Positions 1 through 5,275 of a stretch of DNA of 5,543 nt are shown in pieces. A program made the position numbers and the translations under genes. Positions within the stretch are counted from its first letter, which is position 1; the number at the start of each line of letters is the position of its first letter. The notes beneath the pieces were generated by a model, which saw only the letters and a program-made list of their open reading frames with translations, had not been told where the DNA came from and did no database searches. The stretch is from positions 1 through 5,543 of the forward strand of contig JASHOI010000366.1 of NCBI GenBank assembly GCA_030041195.1. Reading direction: 5' to 3'. The DNA is from Streptosporangiaceae bacterium (GTDB lineage Bacteria > Actinomycetota > Actinomycetes > Streptosporangiales > Streptosporangiaceae).

Positions 1-123
1 TAGCTCATCCAGCGCCGGCTTACTTGAGCGAGGTGCCATGCCATGTAGGACCTCGATGACGACGGTCAGAACGGCGACGAGCACGCAAGCTGACCGCGGC
101 ACCGCGCAGTCAAATTAGTGATC

Positions 124-144
124 TTGCCACTCAATCTGCCACTC
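124..144. repeat. Paired TGCCACTC repeat, left copy (possible integrase arm site)
   Basis: Two direct copies of TGCCACTC (125-132 and 137-144) sit 12 bp apart, about one helical turn. The whole 21-bp block recurs without mismatch at 5352-5372 and nowhere else that I can see. It lies 51 bp to the left of the left tRNA-Thr fragment. Paired short direct repeats flanking a tRNA-derived att core are typical arm-type binding sites of tyrosine recombinases, but the protein that would bind here is not in the window. The repeat is seen; its role as an arm site is inferred. Confidence 0.6.
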
Positions 145-195
145 GCCTGGCTTCCCGGGCCGATACATGGCCAGTGAAACCCCCTCTGACCTGCG

Positions 196-237
196 AGCCC
201 CCTTACGGAATCGAACCGTAGACCTTCTCCTTACCAT
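196..237 (-). repeat. att-like 3' fragment of tRNA-Thr(GGT), left copy
   Basis: Read on the minus strand, this 42-bp block gives the anticodon loop ATGGTAA (anticodon GGT at 235-233), the 3' anticodon stem GGAGA, variable loop, a perfect T-stem (TACGG/CCGTA) around TTCGATT, the 3' acceptor strand AGGGGGC and discriminator T. That is nt 32-73 of a tRNA-Thr with no encoded CCA. The 5' half (acceptor strand, D-arm, 5' anticodon stem) is absent beyond 237, so it is not a functional tRNA gene. A 41/42 match recurs at 5204-5245 in the same orientation. A block that starts inside the anticodon loop and runs to the tRNA 3' end is the classic att core of tyrosine-recombinase elements. Confidence 0.85.
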
Positions 238-785
238 CCACACTTCTCCAGGTTCACCCCTGCCGACGACTATCAAACCAAAGGCAGCAGCAGTGGCCGC
301 CCAGCCCTCGTCCTAGCCAGCGGCATCTGCGATCATCCGGCCGTCGCGTCAGGCGCGAAGCAAGAATCCGGTGCGGGTGGATGCCCAGCGAACGGCGGAA
401 TCTGCGGTAACTAGCCTGACGCTCAGGCCCGCCCCGTGGCGCTACATACCGGTCAGTCGCGTCTGCGCCGACGGTCAGATGCCGGTCAAGCGATCTTAGC
501 CATCTGACCCAAGCAGGCCCTGAAGACCGCAGTAAGCAGGGGGTTTATCTGCGCCGCTGAAGATTTGAACCAGCGCCCTTATCTGACCTTGTATGAGCCG
601 GATTCGGCAGCCGACGGTGTCGCCGAGCAAAGGATCAGACCGGGCACCGGCAGGACACTCAGAGGACCCCTGCGCCGAAGCAGCCCATCCGAATCTGCCG
701 AATGTAGTGATGGTGCAGCCCACTGGTCGGCCGATCCAGCCGGTGCGGTTTGCAACCCTGCGGGCGACGGGCCCCGAGGTGGCCG
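238..785. other. Gene-poor stretch between left att fragment and toxin gene
   Basis: No reading frame here has a recognisable domain together with a plausible start and ribosome-binding site; the open frames between about 496 and 968 on both strands are arginine/proline-rich in the way GC-rich shadow frames are. What it does hold is a small perfect inverted repeat GCCTGA-CGC-TCAGGC (414-428) and the phased CGGTCAG repeats at 450-489. The part from about 500 to 785 lies downstream of the leftward toxin gene. I see no clear hairpin-plus-T-run terminator in it. Confidence 0.6.
450..497. repeat. Helically phased CGGTCAG repeats, left copy
   Basis: CGGTCAG occurs at 450-456 and 472-478, and CGGTCAA at 483-489. 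The starts are 22 and 11 bp apart, so the copies lie on the same face of the helix. GATCTT follows at 492-497. The 28-bp block 470-497 matches 5125-5152 at 24 of 28 positions in the same orientation. Phased short direct repeats are typical of cooperative protein binding (recombinase, excisionase, replication initiator or regulator); which of these applies cannot be told from the sequence. Confidence 0.55.
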
Positions 786-1208
786 TCAATGGCTGCCGAG
801 GTCGATAGTGAGGATCTTGACAACGCCGTGCTGGTCGCCGCGCGTCCCGTCGGTGGCCTCTGGGTTGAACTGGTAGTCGATCCGCCCGGCGCCGGTGATC
901 TCGTAGTGGATGGTCTTGGAGTAGCCAGGCCACTTGGGTGCGGCGTGCTTGCCCTTCATCACGCTTGAGGTGCCGACCATCGGCGGCTGGCCGGGTGTCA
1001 TCGCCACGTGATCCCAGAACTGCTGCGCGTTTGCCAGGCCCACCCGAGCGGGCAGCTCATTCCAAAGGCCCAGGTACTGGCGGTGCACCAGGACCCGGAA
1101 CACTGGCCGTTGCGATGGCCGGCCGCCGGGCCGACGGGCCGCCACGTGCGGCCGGTAAGCGCCAGGAGCGGGATCACTGCTGCGGCCGGGAGACCTCGGC
1201 ATAGTCAT
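786..1208 (-). CDS. RelE/ParE-like toxin of a two-gene toxin-antitoxin-type unit
   Basis: This encodes up to 140 residues and is the second gene of a leftward pair, overlapping the upstream gene by 35 bp. The first 35 or so residues are an Arg/Pro-rich tail without obvious fold. From about residue 38 the pattern fits the small RelE/ParE fold: a helical segment (residues 44-70, with LWNELPARVG and AQQFWDHV), a basic turn (MKGKH, 84-88), then strands KTIHYEI (98-104), RIDYQF (109-114) and GVVKILTIDLG (128-138). In that superfamily such proteins cleave mRNA at the ribosome or poison gyrase; no catalytic residue can be assigned safely here. The start is uncertain. ATG at 1208 has GGCGGA only 2 nt upstream, while the in-frame ATG at 1202 has it at 8 nt and is preferred on spacing; a GTG further in is also possible. 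The family call rests on fold-like pattern and gene order, not on a database match. Confidence 0.62.
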   Translation of the reverse strand: MTMPRSPGRSSDPAPGAYRPHVAARRPGGRPSQRPVFRVLVHRQYLGLWNELPARVGLANAQQFWDHVAMTPGQPPMVGTSSVMKGKHAAPKWPGYSKTIHYEITGAGRIDYQFNPEATDGTRGDQHGVVKILTIDLGSH

Positions 1209-1641
1209 CGTCCGCCGGGCCGGTCAAGATAGCCCGCCGCTGCGGGTCGGCCAGCGCCCGGGCAGTCGTCCGCCACTCCCGCAGGCACGTCTCCACCGGT
1301 GCCGCGTCGCGGGTTGCCTCGGCAAGCGCCAGCGCATCGCGCAGCTCGCCGAAGAATTCCGCCTGGTCCTCGTCGTCGAACACAGCCAGCCAGGCCAGCG
1401 GGCCAAGTTCGGCCGGGCGGGCCGTTTCGCGGCCCAGGACGGCCATAGCCAGCAGCGCAGCCACAGCGGTATGCGCGACTTCGGTGATCGCCTCCAGCTG
1501 CGCGAGCGGAATCATCGTCAGCGCGAACCCGTCGGTGTCGCGCAGCAGCGCGCCCCCTTCGCGGGCAGCCCCGAGGAACTCGCGGCGCTTCGCGCCGGCG
1601 AGGTCGCTTGCCTGGAACACTTCGCTGGTAATCTGGCACAC
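1174..1641 (-). CDS. Phd/YefM-like antitoxin, first gene of the leftward pair
   Basis: This encodes about 155 residues. The N-terminal 50 residues resemble the Phd/YefM DNA-binding module: a short segment leading into a helix (SEVFQASDLAGAKRREFLGAA, roughly residues 6-26), a G-containing turn, then LLRDTDGFALTMIPLAQLE (32-50), like the usual 'rdGkpvAvlvP.eeLe' stretch. Residues 55-135 are Ala/Leu-rich and helical, longer than a minimal Phd protein, and end in a highly acidic DDDYAE tail where antitoxins often wrap the toxin. The antitoxin-first order, the overlap with the next gene and the palindrome just upstream all support an autoregulated TA operon. The start is doubtful: the GTG at 1641 lies only 1 nt from GGGAGG, the in-frame GTG at 1620 lies 22 nt away, and an ATT at 1632 has near-ideal spacing. 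Confidence 0.6.
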   Translation of the reverse strand: MCQITSEVFQASDLAGAKRREFLGAAREGGALLRDTDGFALTMIPLAQLEAITEVAHTAVAALLAMAVLGRETARPAELGPLAWLAVFDDEDQAEFFGELRDALALAEATRDAAPVETCLREWRTTARALADPQRRAILTGPADDDYAEVSRPQQ

Positions 1642-1642
1642 G

Positions 1643-1648
1643 CCTCCC
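1643..1648 (-). promoter_or_regulatory. Ribosome-binding site of the antitoxin-like gene, unusual spacing
   Basis: On the minus strand the sequence reads TAGGGAGGC followed directly by GTG. GGGAGG is a strong Shine-Dalgarno match, but its 1-nt gap to that GTG is too short for normal initiation. The in-frame ATT at 1632-1630 would have a gap of about 10 nt. Either a rare ATT start or the GTG at 1620 may therefore be the true start. Confidence 0.5.
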
Positions 1649-1654
1649 TACTAG

Positions 1655-1670
1655 GATCGTACATACGATC
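1655..1670. promoter_or_regulatory. Palindromic operator in front of the toxin-antitoxin-like unit
   Basis: GATCGTA-CA-TACGATC is a perfect 7-bp inverted repeat with a 2-bp spacer, extended less perfectly by CTAG outside each arm (about 1651-1677). It lies 14 bp upstream of the GTG at 1641 and overlaps TAAGAT (minus strand, 1673-1668), a possible -10 element. A bound repressor would therefore occlude the promoter. In Phd/YefM-type operons the antitoxin binds such palindromes to repress its own operon; that this protein does so is inferred from position. Confidence 0.65.
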
Positions 1671-1680
1671 TTACTAGCCT

Positions 1681-2018
1681 GAAGGCACCTTAGCGAGCTG
1701 GGCTTGCCACGACCGGCACTCGCCTTCACCGAGCCATCAGGCCCCGAGATGGCGTACACAGCGTCGCCCTCTCCGACGCTGTGGGCATGCGATATCTGCC
1801 GGTTTGCTCGACAATCTGGCTGCCGGGATTGCGCTTGGCGTCGCGCAGGGTTGGGTGTTCCGGGTGTCGCACTAGCTTTGTCGATACCGCCTAGCTGGCG
1901 TGCGGAGGCCATCTGTTCCACAAGACTGAACGCGACACCGGTCGTGGCAATACCGACCGATCGTGGATAGTGTCGGCGACCTCGTCCGGATCGCTTTCTT
2001 GTGGGCTGTAGCTTGGCT
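1681..2018. other. Intergenic control region between antitoxin-like gene and helicase-nuclease
   Basis: This separates the leftward TA-like unit from the rightward helicase gene. Long open frames exist on both strands (about 1704-1970 plus; 1205-2026 minus), but neither has a recognisable domain, and the minus one overlaps the antitoxin-like gene in another frame, as a shadow would. The region contains the 10-bp hairpin at 1757-1783 and, at its right end, the -35 part of the candidate helicase promoter. No other structure stands out. Confidence 0.55.
1757..1783. terminator. Strong 10-bp hairpin, possible bidirectional terminator
   Basis: CACAGCGTCG (1757-1766) and CGACGCTGTG (1774-1783) are perfect inverted arms around a 7-nt loop CCCTCTC. 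No T-run follows on either strand, so it is not a classic intrinsic terminator, although GC-rich actinomycetes often use hairpins without a T-run. It sits about 90 bp upstream of the TA-like start and about 240 bp upstream of the helicase promoter. It could insulate the two units, attenuate an upstream transcript or bind a dimeric regulator. Confidence 0.4.
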
Positions 2019-2027
2019 TCGTACAAT
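1999..2027 (+). promoter_or_regulatory. Candidate sigma-70-type promoter of the helicase-nuclease gene
   Basis: TTGTGG (1999-2004) and TACAAT (2022-2027) are separated by 17 bp. The -10 matches TATAAT at five of six positions and the -35 keeps the TTG core. Transcription would begin near 2034, giving a leader of about 23 nt before the GTG at 2057. This is the best promoter match I see upstream of the gene. Confidence 0.5.
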
Positions 2028-2036
2028 CGCAGTACG
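2020..2036. promoter_or_regulatory. Inverted repeat overlapping the helicase promoter -10
   Basis: CGTAC (2020-2024) and GTACG (2032-2036) flank a 7-nt spacer and cover the TACAAT -10 box and the likely start point, where a repressor would act. TCGTACA at 2019-2025 is shared with the left half of the TA-unit operator (1657-1663). The arms are short, so chance occurrence is possible. Confidence 0.3.
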
Positions 2037-2056
2037 TTCGCAGCTAAGGTGGTGGA

Positions 2057-4831
2057 GTGATCAACCCTCGGAGTATGGCGGTCCTGATCCGCGGTGGCGC
2101 CGCAAATGAGTTTGAGGACAGGACGCGAGACGTTTCGGAGATCCGGACCTCAGGGCAGCGGTTCGAAATCTTATTTATTGGCGGCAATAGGCCCTACCTG
2201 TACGGACGGGACCGCGTAAGGATTCTCCGCGATCCAAAGCGGCACGTGCTGGCAGAAGGCGAGCGGGTCGAAGTTAACGGGAGCGCCTGGGAAAACGCGA
2301 CTGAAGTCTTGATGTTCACCGGTGCCGGTGATCCGTGGTCTCGGATTTTCTACAGAACGCAGACGGGGGAAAGATACTCTACTTGCCCTGCTTCCCGGGT
2401 GCGTGTCATTACCTCGGCGACAGAGGCTCCTGCGGTGGCCGGTGTGTTGAGCTACTGGCGCACACTCGTGTCGCGGCTTCCCCGCGACGATCACCTGCGG
2501 CTTGGGTACGAGAAACTCACTTTCGTTCATCCCGATAGTGTGCTCAGCTCTTTCCTGAGGAGCTCGCCTATCGACTCGCGGCCTCATGACATCACGCCCA
2601 TTTTTCCGTTCCGATGCAATCTCAGTCAGCGCGCGGCAGTGGAGAACGCTCTGACCCGTTCGGTCTCGGTTATCGAGGGACCGCCGGGCACGGGGAAGAC
2701 CGAGACCATCCTGAATTTGATCGCCAACATTGTCGCAGTTCAGCACATGACCGTTGGCATTGTCTCGTTCAGCAACGCCGCCGTCGACAATGTCCGCGAC
2801 AAACTAGATGAGCTAGGATTCGGGCATATGATCGGCAACCTCGGCCGCAAAGAAAAGCGCGAGGAATTCTTTGCGGAGCAAGCGGTCCGCAACGCTCAGG
2901 TCGTTCAGTTATTGGCGCGCGTGCCGGATCGGCCAGACCTCAAGCATCTGGCTGATCTGGACAGGCGCCTCCGCCGGTTGCAGAGGGCCGAAGGTGTCTG
3001 CGCCGACCGGCGGCGGGCACTCGACGCCCACCGGTTGGAGTTGCGGCACTTTGAAGATCATCTACGCCAGGGCGAGTTGCCCGATCTAGAGGGTCTTCCG
3101 CTCCTGCGCCGCTCGGCTGACCGCGTTCTCGACTATCTGACCGAGAGCGAGATGGAACTGTCCGGTATCCGCCCGGGGCCGCTGCGTCGGATACGCAACT
3201 ACTTCAGGTACGGGTCCGTGCGGACGCTTGACCCTGCTGACACCAGTGTCGTGCTCCGGCTGCAGCTGGCGTATTACCAGAAGCGGATCGCCGAGCTTGA
3301 ACGGGAAATCGGGCGGGTCGAGGATGAGCTGCGGCGAGCGGATTTCGAACAGCTTTCCCGGCAGCACCAGCAACTGTCGGTTCAGTTTCTGCATTCCGAA
3401 CTCGCCGCTCGGTACCAGAAGTCGCAGCGTGTCTCCTACAGCGCGGACTCCTACCGACTAGGCAATATTTTCAAGGACTTCATCGAGGACTACCCGGCCT
3501 TGTTGAGCACCTGTCACTCGCTGCGGGCCAGCATCGCTGACGGGTACCTGCTCGACTACCTCATCATCGATGAGGCTTCACAAGCCAACCTCCTGCTGGC
3601 TGGACTCGCGATGTCGTGTGCCCGCTACGTAGTGGTGGTCGGCGACCAGCGGCAACTGCCGCCGATCCCGATCGAAGCTGCGAACGGGCTCATATCACCG
3701 GTGCCCGCCTACGACTGCCAGCACAATCTCCTGGCCGCGCTGTCGGAGTTGTACGACGAGAGCCTCCCGCGAAGGCTGCTCCGCGAGCACTACCGGTGCA
3801 ACCCGGTGATCATCGGATTCTGCAACAAAAAGTTCTACAACGGCGAACTCATCCCCTACACCCGCAGTGGGGCCGAGCGGCCAATGATCGTTGTGCGTAC
3901 AGTCGAGGGCAACCACATGCGCCAGCACCGCGAAGGTAGTCGCTCGAACCAGCGCGAGGTGGATGTAATCGAACAGGAAGTGATCCCGGAGTACTGTCAG
4001 GGCTTCGCCGGGACCGACATCGGCGTCACCTCGCCGTACTGGCGCCAGGCCGCCAAAGCCGCTGACGTGCTCGATCAGACCGAGGCCGATACCGTCCACA
4101 AATTCCAGGGCCGGCAGAAGCAGGTAGTCATCCTGACCACGGTCCTGGACCAGACGTGGCGCGGCCGGACAGGGCTGCCCTTCGTGGACGATCCGCAGAT
4201 GATCAACGTCGCGGTCTCACGAGCGATTCAGCGGTTCATCTTGGTGACCAACTACGACATGCTGCCCACTAGCCGTCACATCCGGGACCTGGTTGGTTAC
4301 ATCCGATACCACAACCCCGATGACGATGTCGTGGACAGCACGGTGGTCTCCGTGTTCGACCTGCTCTACCGCGCGTATTCGCGGCGACTGCTACCGCTCG
4401 CCGCCCGGCTGAGGAGAGAACTCAAGTACGCGTCCGAAGACATCATCTGGACCGTGTTACACGACATCACCGCTGAGCAGCGCTACGCGCACATGAAGGT
4501 GAGTTCCCAAGTGCTGCTGCGGAACCTCCTCCCCGGTCTCGGCAGGCTGACCCCCGCCCAGCGGGCCTACGTACAACATCGGGCGTCAGTTGACTTCGTC
4601 GTATACAACCAGGTAACCAACCAGCCACTGCTCGCCATCGAAGTCGACGGCTTCGCCTTCCACGAGAACAGCCCGGACCAGAGAGCACGAGACGCGCTCA
4701 AAGACGAGATCCTGAATGCTCACCAGATGCCACTGCTGCGGCTACCGACCACCGGCAGCCGAGAACACCAGCAAATTCGGCAGGCACTGGATAACGCCGA
4801 AGCCCACTGGGCTCACCTGTTAACCCGGTGA
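2057..4831 (+). CDS. Superfamily 1 helicase with C-terminal PD-(D/E)xK (Vsr/DUF2726-like) nuclease domain
   Basis: This 924-residue protein has no signal peptide or membrane segment and is presumably cytoplasmic. Residues 1-180 form an N-terminal region I do not recognise. The helicase core resembles the Upf1/DNA2-like (SF1B, AAA_11/AAA_12) group: Q-motif around Q191, Walker A GPPGTGKT (208-215), motif Ia VGIVSFSNAAVDN (233-245), Walker B IIDEASQ (503-509), motif III VGDQRQLPPI (528-537), HYRCNP (578-583), motif V DTVHKFQGRQ (678-687) and motif VI NVAVSRA (717-723, arginine finger R722). All are intact. About 245 residues between Ia and II include two coiled-coil-like stretches (about 296-340 and 400-445). 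Residues 835-905 look like a restriction-endonuclease fold: D846, E862/D864 in IEVDG, H869 and RDALKDE (878-884). The expected activity is ATP-driven unwinding of nucleic acid coupled to cleavage. GTG at 2057 has AAGGTGG 4 nt upstream; ATG at 2075 is less well placed. Four TTA codons occur (39, 285, 801, 922). No partner gene follows. An anti-phage or anti-plasmid role is inferred from architecture and context; a host repair or RNA role is possible. Confidence 0.93.
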   Translation: MINPRSMAVLIRGGAANEFEDRTRDVSEIRTSGQRFEILFIGGNRPYLYGRDRVRILRDPKRHVLAEGERVEVNGSAWENATEVLMFTGAGDPWSRIFYRTQTGERYSTCPASRVRVITSATEAPAVAGVLSYWRTLVSRLPRDDHLRLGYEKLTFVHPDSVLSSFLRSSPIDSRPHDITPIFPFRCNLSQRAAVENALTRSVSVIEGPPGTGKTETILNLIANIVAVQHMTVGIVSFSNAAVDNVRDKLDELGFGHMIGNLGRKEKREEFFAEQAVRNAQVVQLLARVPDRPDLKHLADLDRRLRRLQRAEGVCADRRRALDAHRLELRHFEDHLRQGELPDLEGLPLLRRSADRVLDYLTESEMELSGIRPGPLRRIRNYFRYGSVRTLDPADTSVVLRLQLAYYQKRIAELEREIGRVEDELRRADFEQLSRQHQQLSVQFLHSELAARYQKSQRVSYSADSYRLGNIFKDFIEDYPALLSTCHSLRASIADGYLLDYLIIDEASQANLLLAGLAMSCARYVVVVGDQRQLPPIPIEAANGLISPVPAYDCQHNLLAALSELYDESLPRRLLREHYRCNPVIIGFCNKKFYNGELIPYTRSGAERPMIVVRTVEGNHMRQHREGSRSNQREVDVIEQEVIPEYCQGFAGTDIGVTSPYWRQAAKAADVLDQTEADTVHKFQGRQKQVVILTTVLDQTWRGRTGLPFVDDPQMINVAVSRAIQRFILVTNYDMLPTSRHIRDLVGYIRYHNPDDDVVDSTVVSVFDLLYRAYSRRLLPLAARLRRELKYASEDIIWTVLHDITAEQRYAHMKVSSQVLLRNLLPGLGRLTPAQRAYVQHRASVDFVVYNQVTNQPLLAIEVDGFAFHENSPDQRARDALKDEILNAHQMPLLRLPTTGSREHQQIRQALDNAEAHWAHLLTR

Positions 4832-5203
4832 CCTCCTAACCGGCCTGTGGCGGGTCGCGGTTTGCCCCCGCGCATCGTCGGCGAGGCAGACACGGCCGAC
4901 TACCGGTAGGTTCGAGGACGGACTTCAGGCTCCCAGGAACGCGGCAGCCAAGGCCGTAGTGGTGAACGCCTTGCAGCGCTCGTGGCCTTCGACGGCCCAG
5001 CGGATCCCGACCAGCCGCAGGCGAGATCCCTCGACTGTTCAACACAATGCCTCCGCCACGCCAGACCGGCGTGCCATCGATAGTCAGTCCGTGTGGCTGA
5101 GTGCCAACTATCTACGCCCAGACCGACGGTCAGACGCCGGTCAGATGATCTTGGAAGTGGCCTGAGCGGGACAGAAAATCAGGCCTGACCTGCTACTTTG
5201 CGG
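4832..5203. other. Non-coding stretch between helicase-nuclease and right att fragment
   Basis: The short open frames here lack a ribosome-binding site and domain pattern and are not convincing genes. A weak inverted repeat GCGGG/CCCGC (4850-4854 and 4867-4871) just after the helicase stop has a 12-nt loop and no T-run, so it is at best a poor terminator. The right end carries the phased CGGTCAG repeats (5125-5152), a 7-bp inverted repeat GGCCTGA/TCAGGCC (5159-5165, 5179-5185) and the palindrome TCAGGCCTGA (5179-5188), all within 80 bp of the att fragment. Confidence 0.6.
5125..5152. repeat. Helically phased CGGTCAG repeats, right copy
   Basis: CGGTCAG at 5127-5133 and again at 5138-5144 are 11 bp apart, followed by GATCTT (5147-5152). 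The 28-bp block matches 470-497 at 24 of 28 positions in the same orientation; the four differences are all transitions. It ends 51 bp before the right tRNA-Thr fragment. The 10-mer GACGGTCAGA that opens it also occurs at 61-70, left of the other fragment. The position suggests a recombinase or accessory-factor binding site; this is inference. Confidence 0.55.
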
Positions 5204-5245
5204 AGCCCCCTTATGGAATCGAACCGTAGACCTTCTCCTTACCAT
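5204..5245 (-). repeat. att-like 3' fragment of tRNA-Thr(GGT), right copy
   Basis: This matches the left fragment (196-237) at 41 of 42 positions in the same orientation, again covering exactly tRNA nt 32-73, with flanks that diverge after the anticodon loop. The one difference (5214 T against 206 C) turns T-stem pair C51-G63 into C-A, so this copy could not give a normal tRNA even if a 5' half were joined. With the left copy it brackets about 5.0 kb. The 9-mer CTGACCTGC precedes both fragments (186-194 and 5185-5193), so similarity also extends beyond the tRNA 3' end. Confidence 0.85.
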
Positions 5246-5275
5246 GAACCCCCGTCAAGTTCCGTCACCGCAGGT

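Noticed and set aside
2..118. Open tail ending TAG at 116-118, or the acidic frame ending TGA at 91-93, as the 3' end of an integrase
   Set aside because: An integrase end would fit the position next to an arm site, but the readable residues carry no recombinase motif and the acidic frame is interrupted by TAG at 46-48.
560..580. GATTTGAACC, resembling a reversed tRNA T-loop
   Set aside because: The flanking bases do not pair as a T-stem and no acceptor or anticodon arm can be drawn, so it is neither a tRNA nor a third att copy.
496..968. Open frames on both strands left of and across the toxin gene
   Set aside because: Compositionally biased, mutually overlapping, no domain pattern; parts are anti-sense shadows of the toxin-like gene.
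1704..1970. 88-residue plus-strand open frame before the helicase
   Set aside because: No ribosome-binding site, no recognisable domain, and the 10-bp hairpin lies within it; there is not enough to call it a gene.
1205..2026. 273-residue open frame on the minus strand spanning the intergenic region and the antitoxin-like gene
   Set aside because: Its second half is an Arg/Gly/Pro-rich out-of-frame reading of the antitoxin-like gene, and the first half has no domain pattern or ribosome-binding site; it is probably a GC-rich shadow.
4850..4871. GCGGG/CCCGC inverted repeat after the helicase stop as a terminator
   Set aside because: Only 5 bp with a 12-nt loop and no T-run; not distinguishable from chance in GC-rich DNA.
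4836..5165. Short open frames after the helicase gene
   Set aside because: No ribosome-binding site or domain signal, and the region ends in repeats rather than coding pattern.
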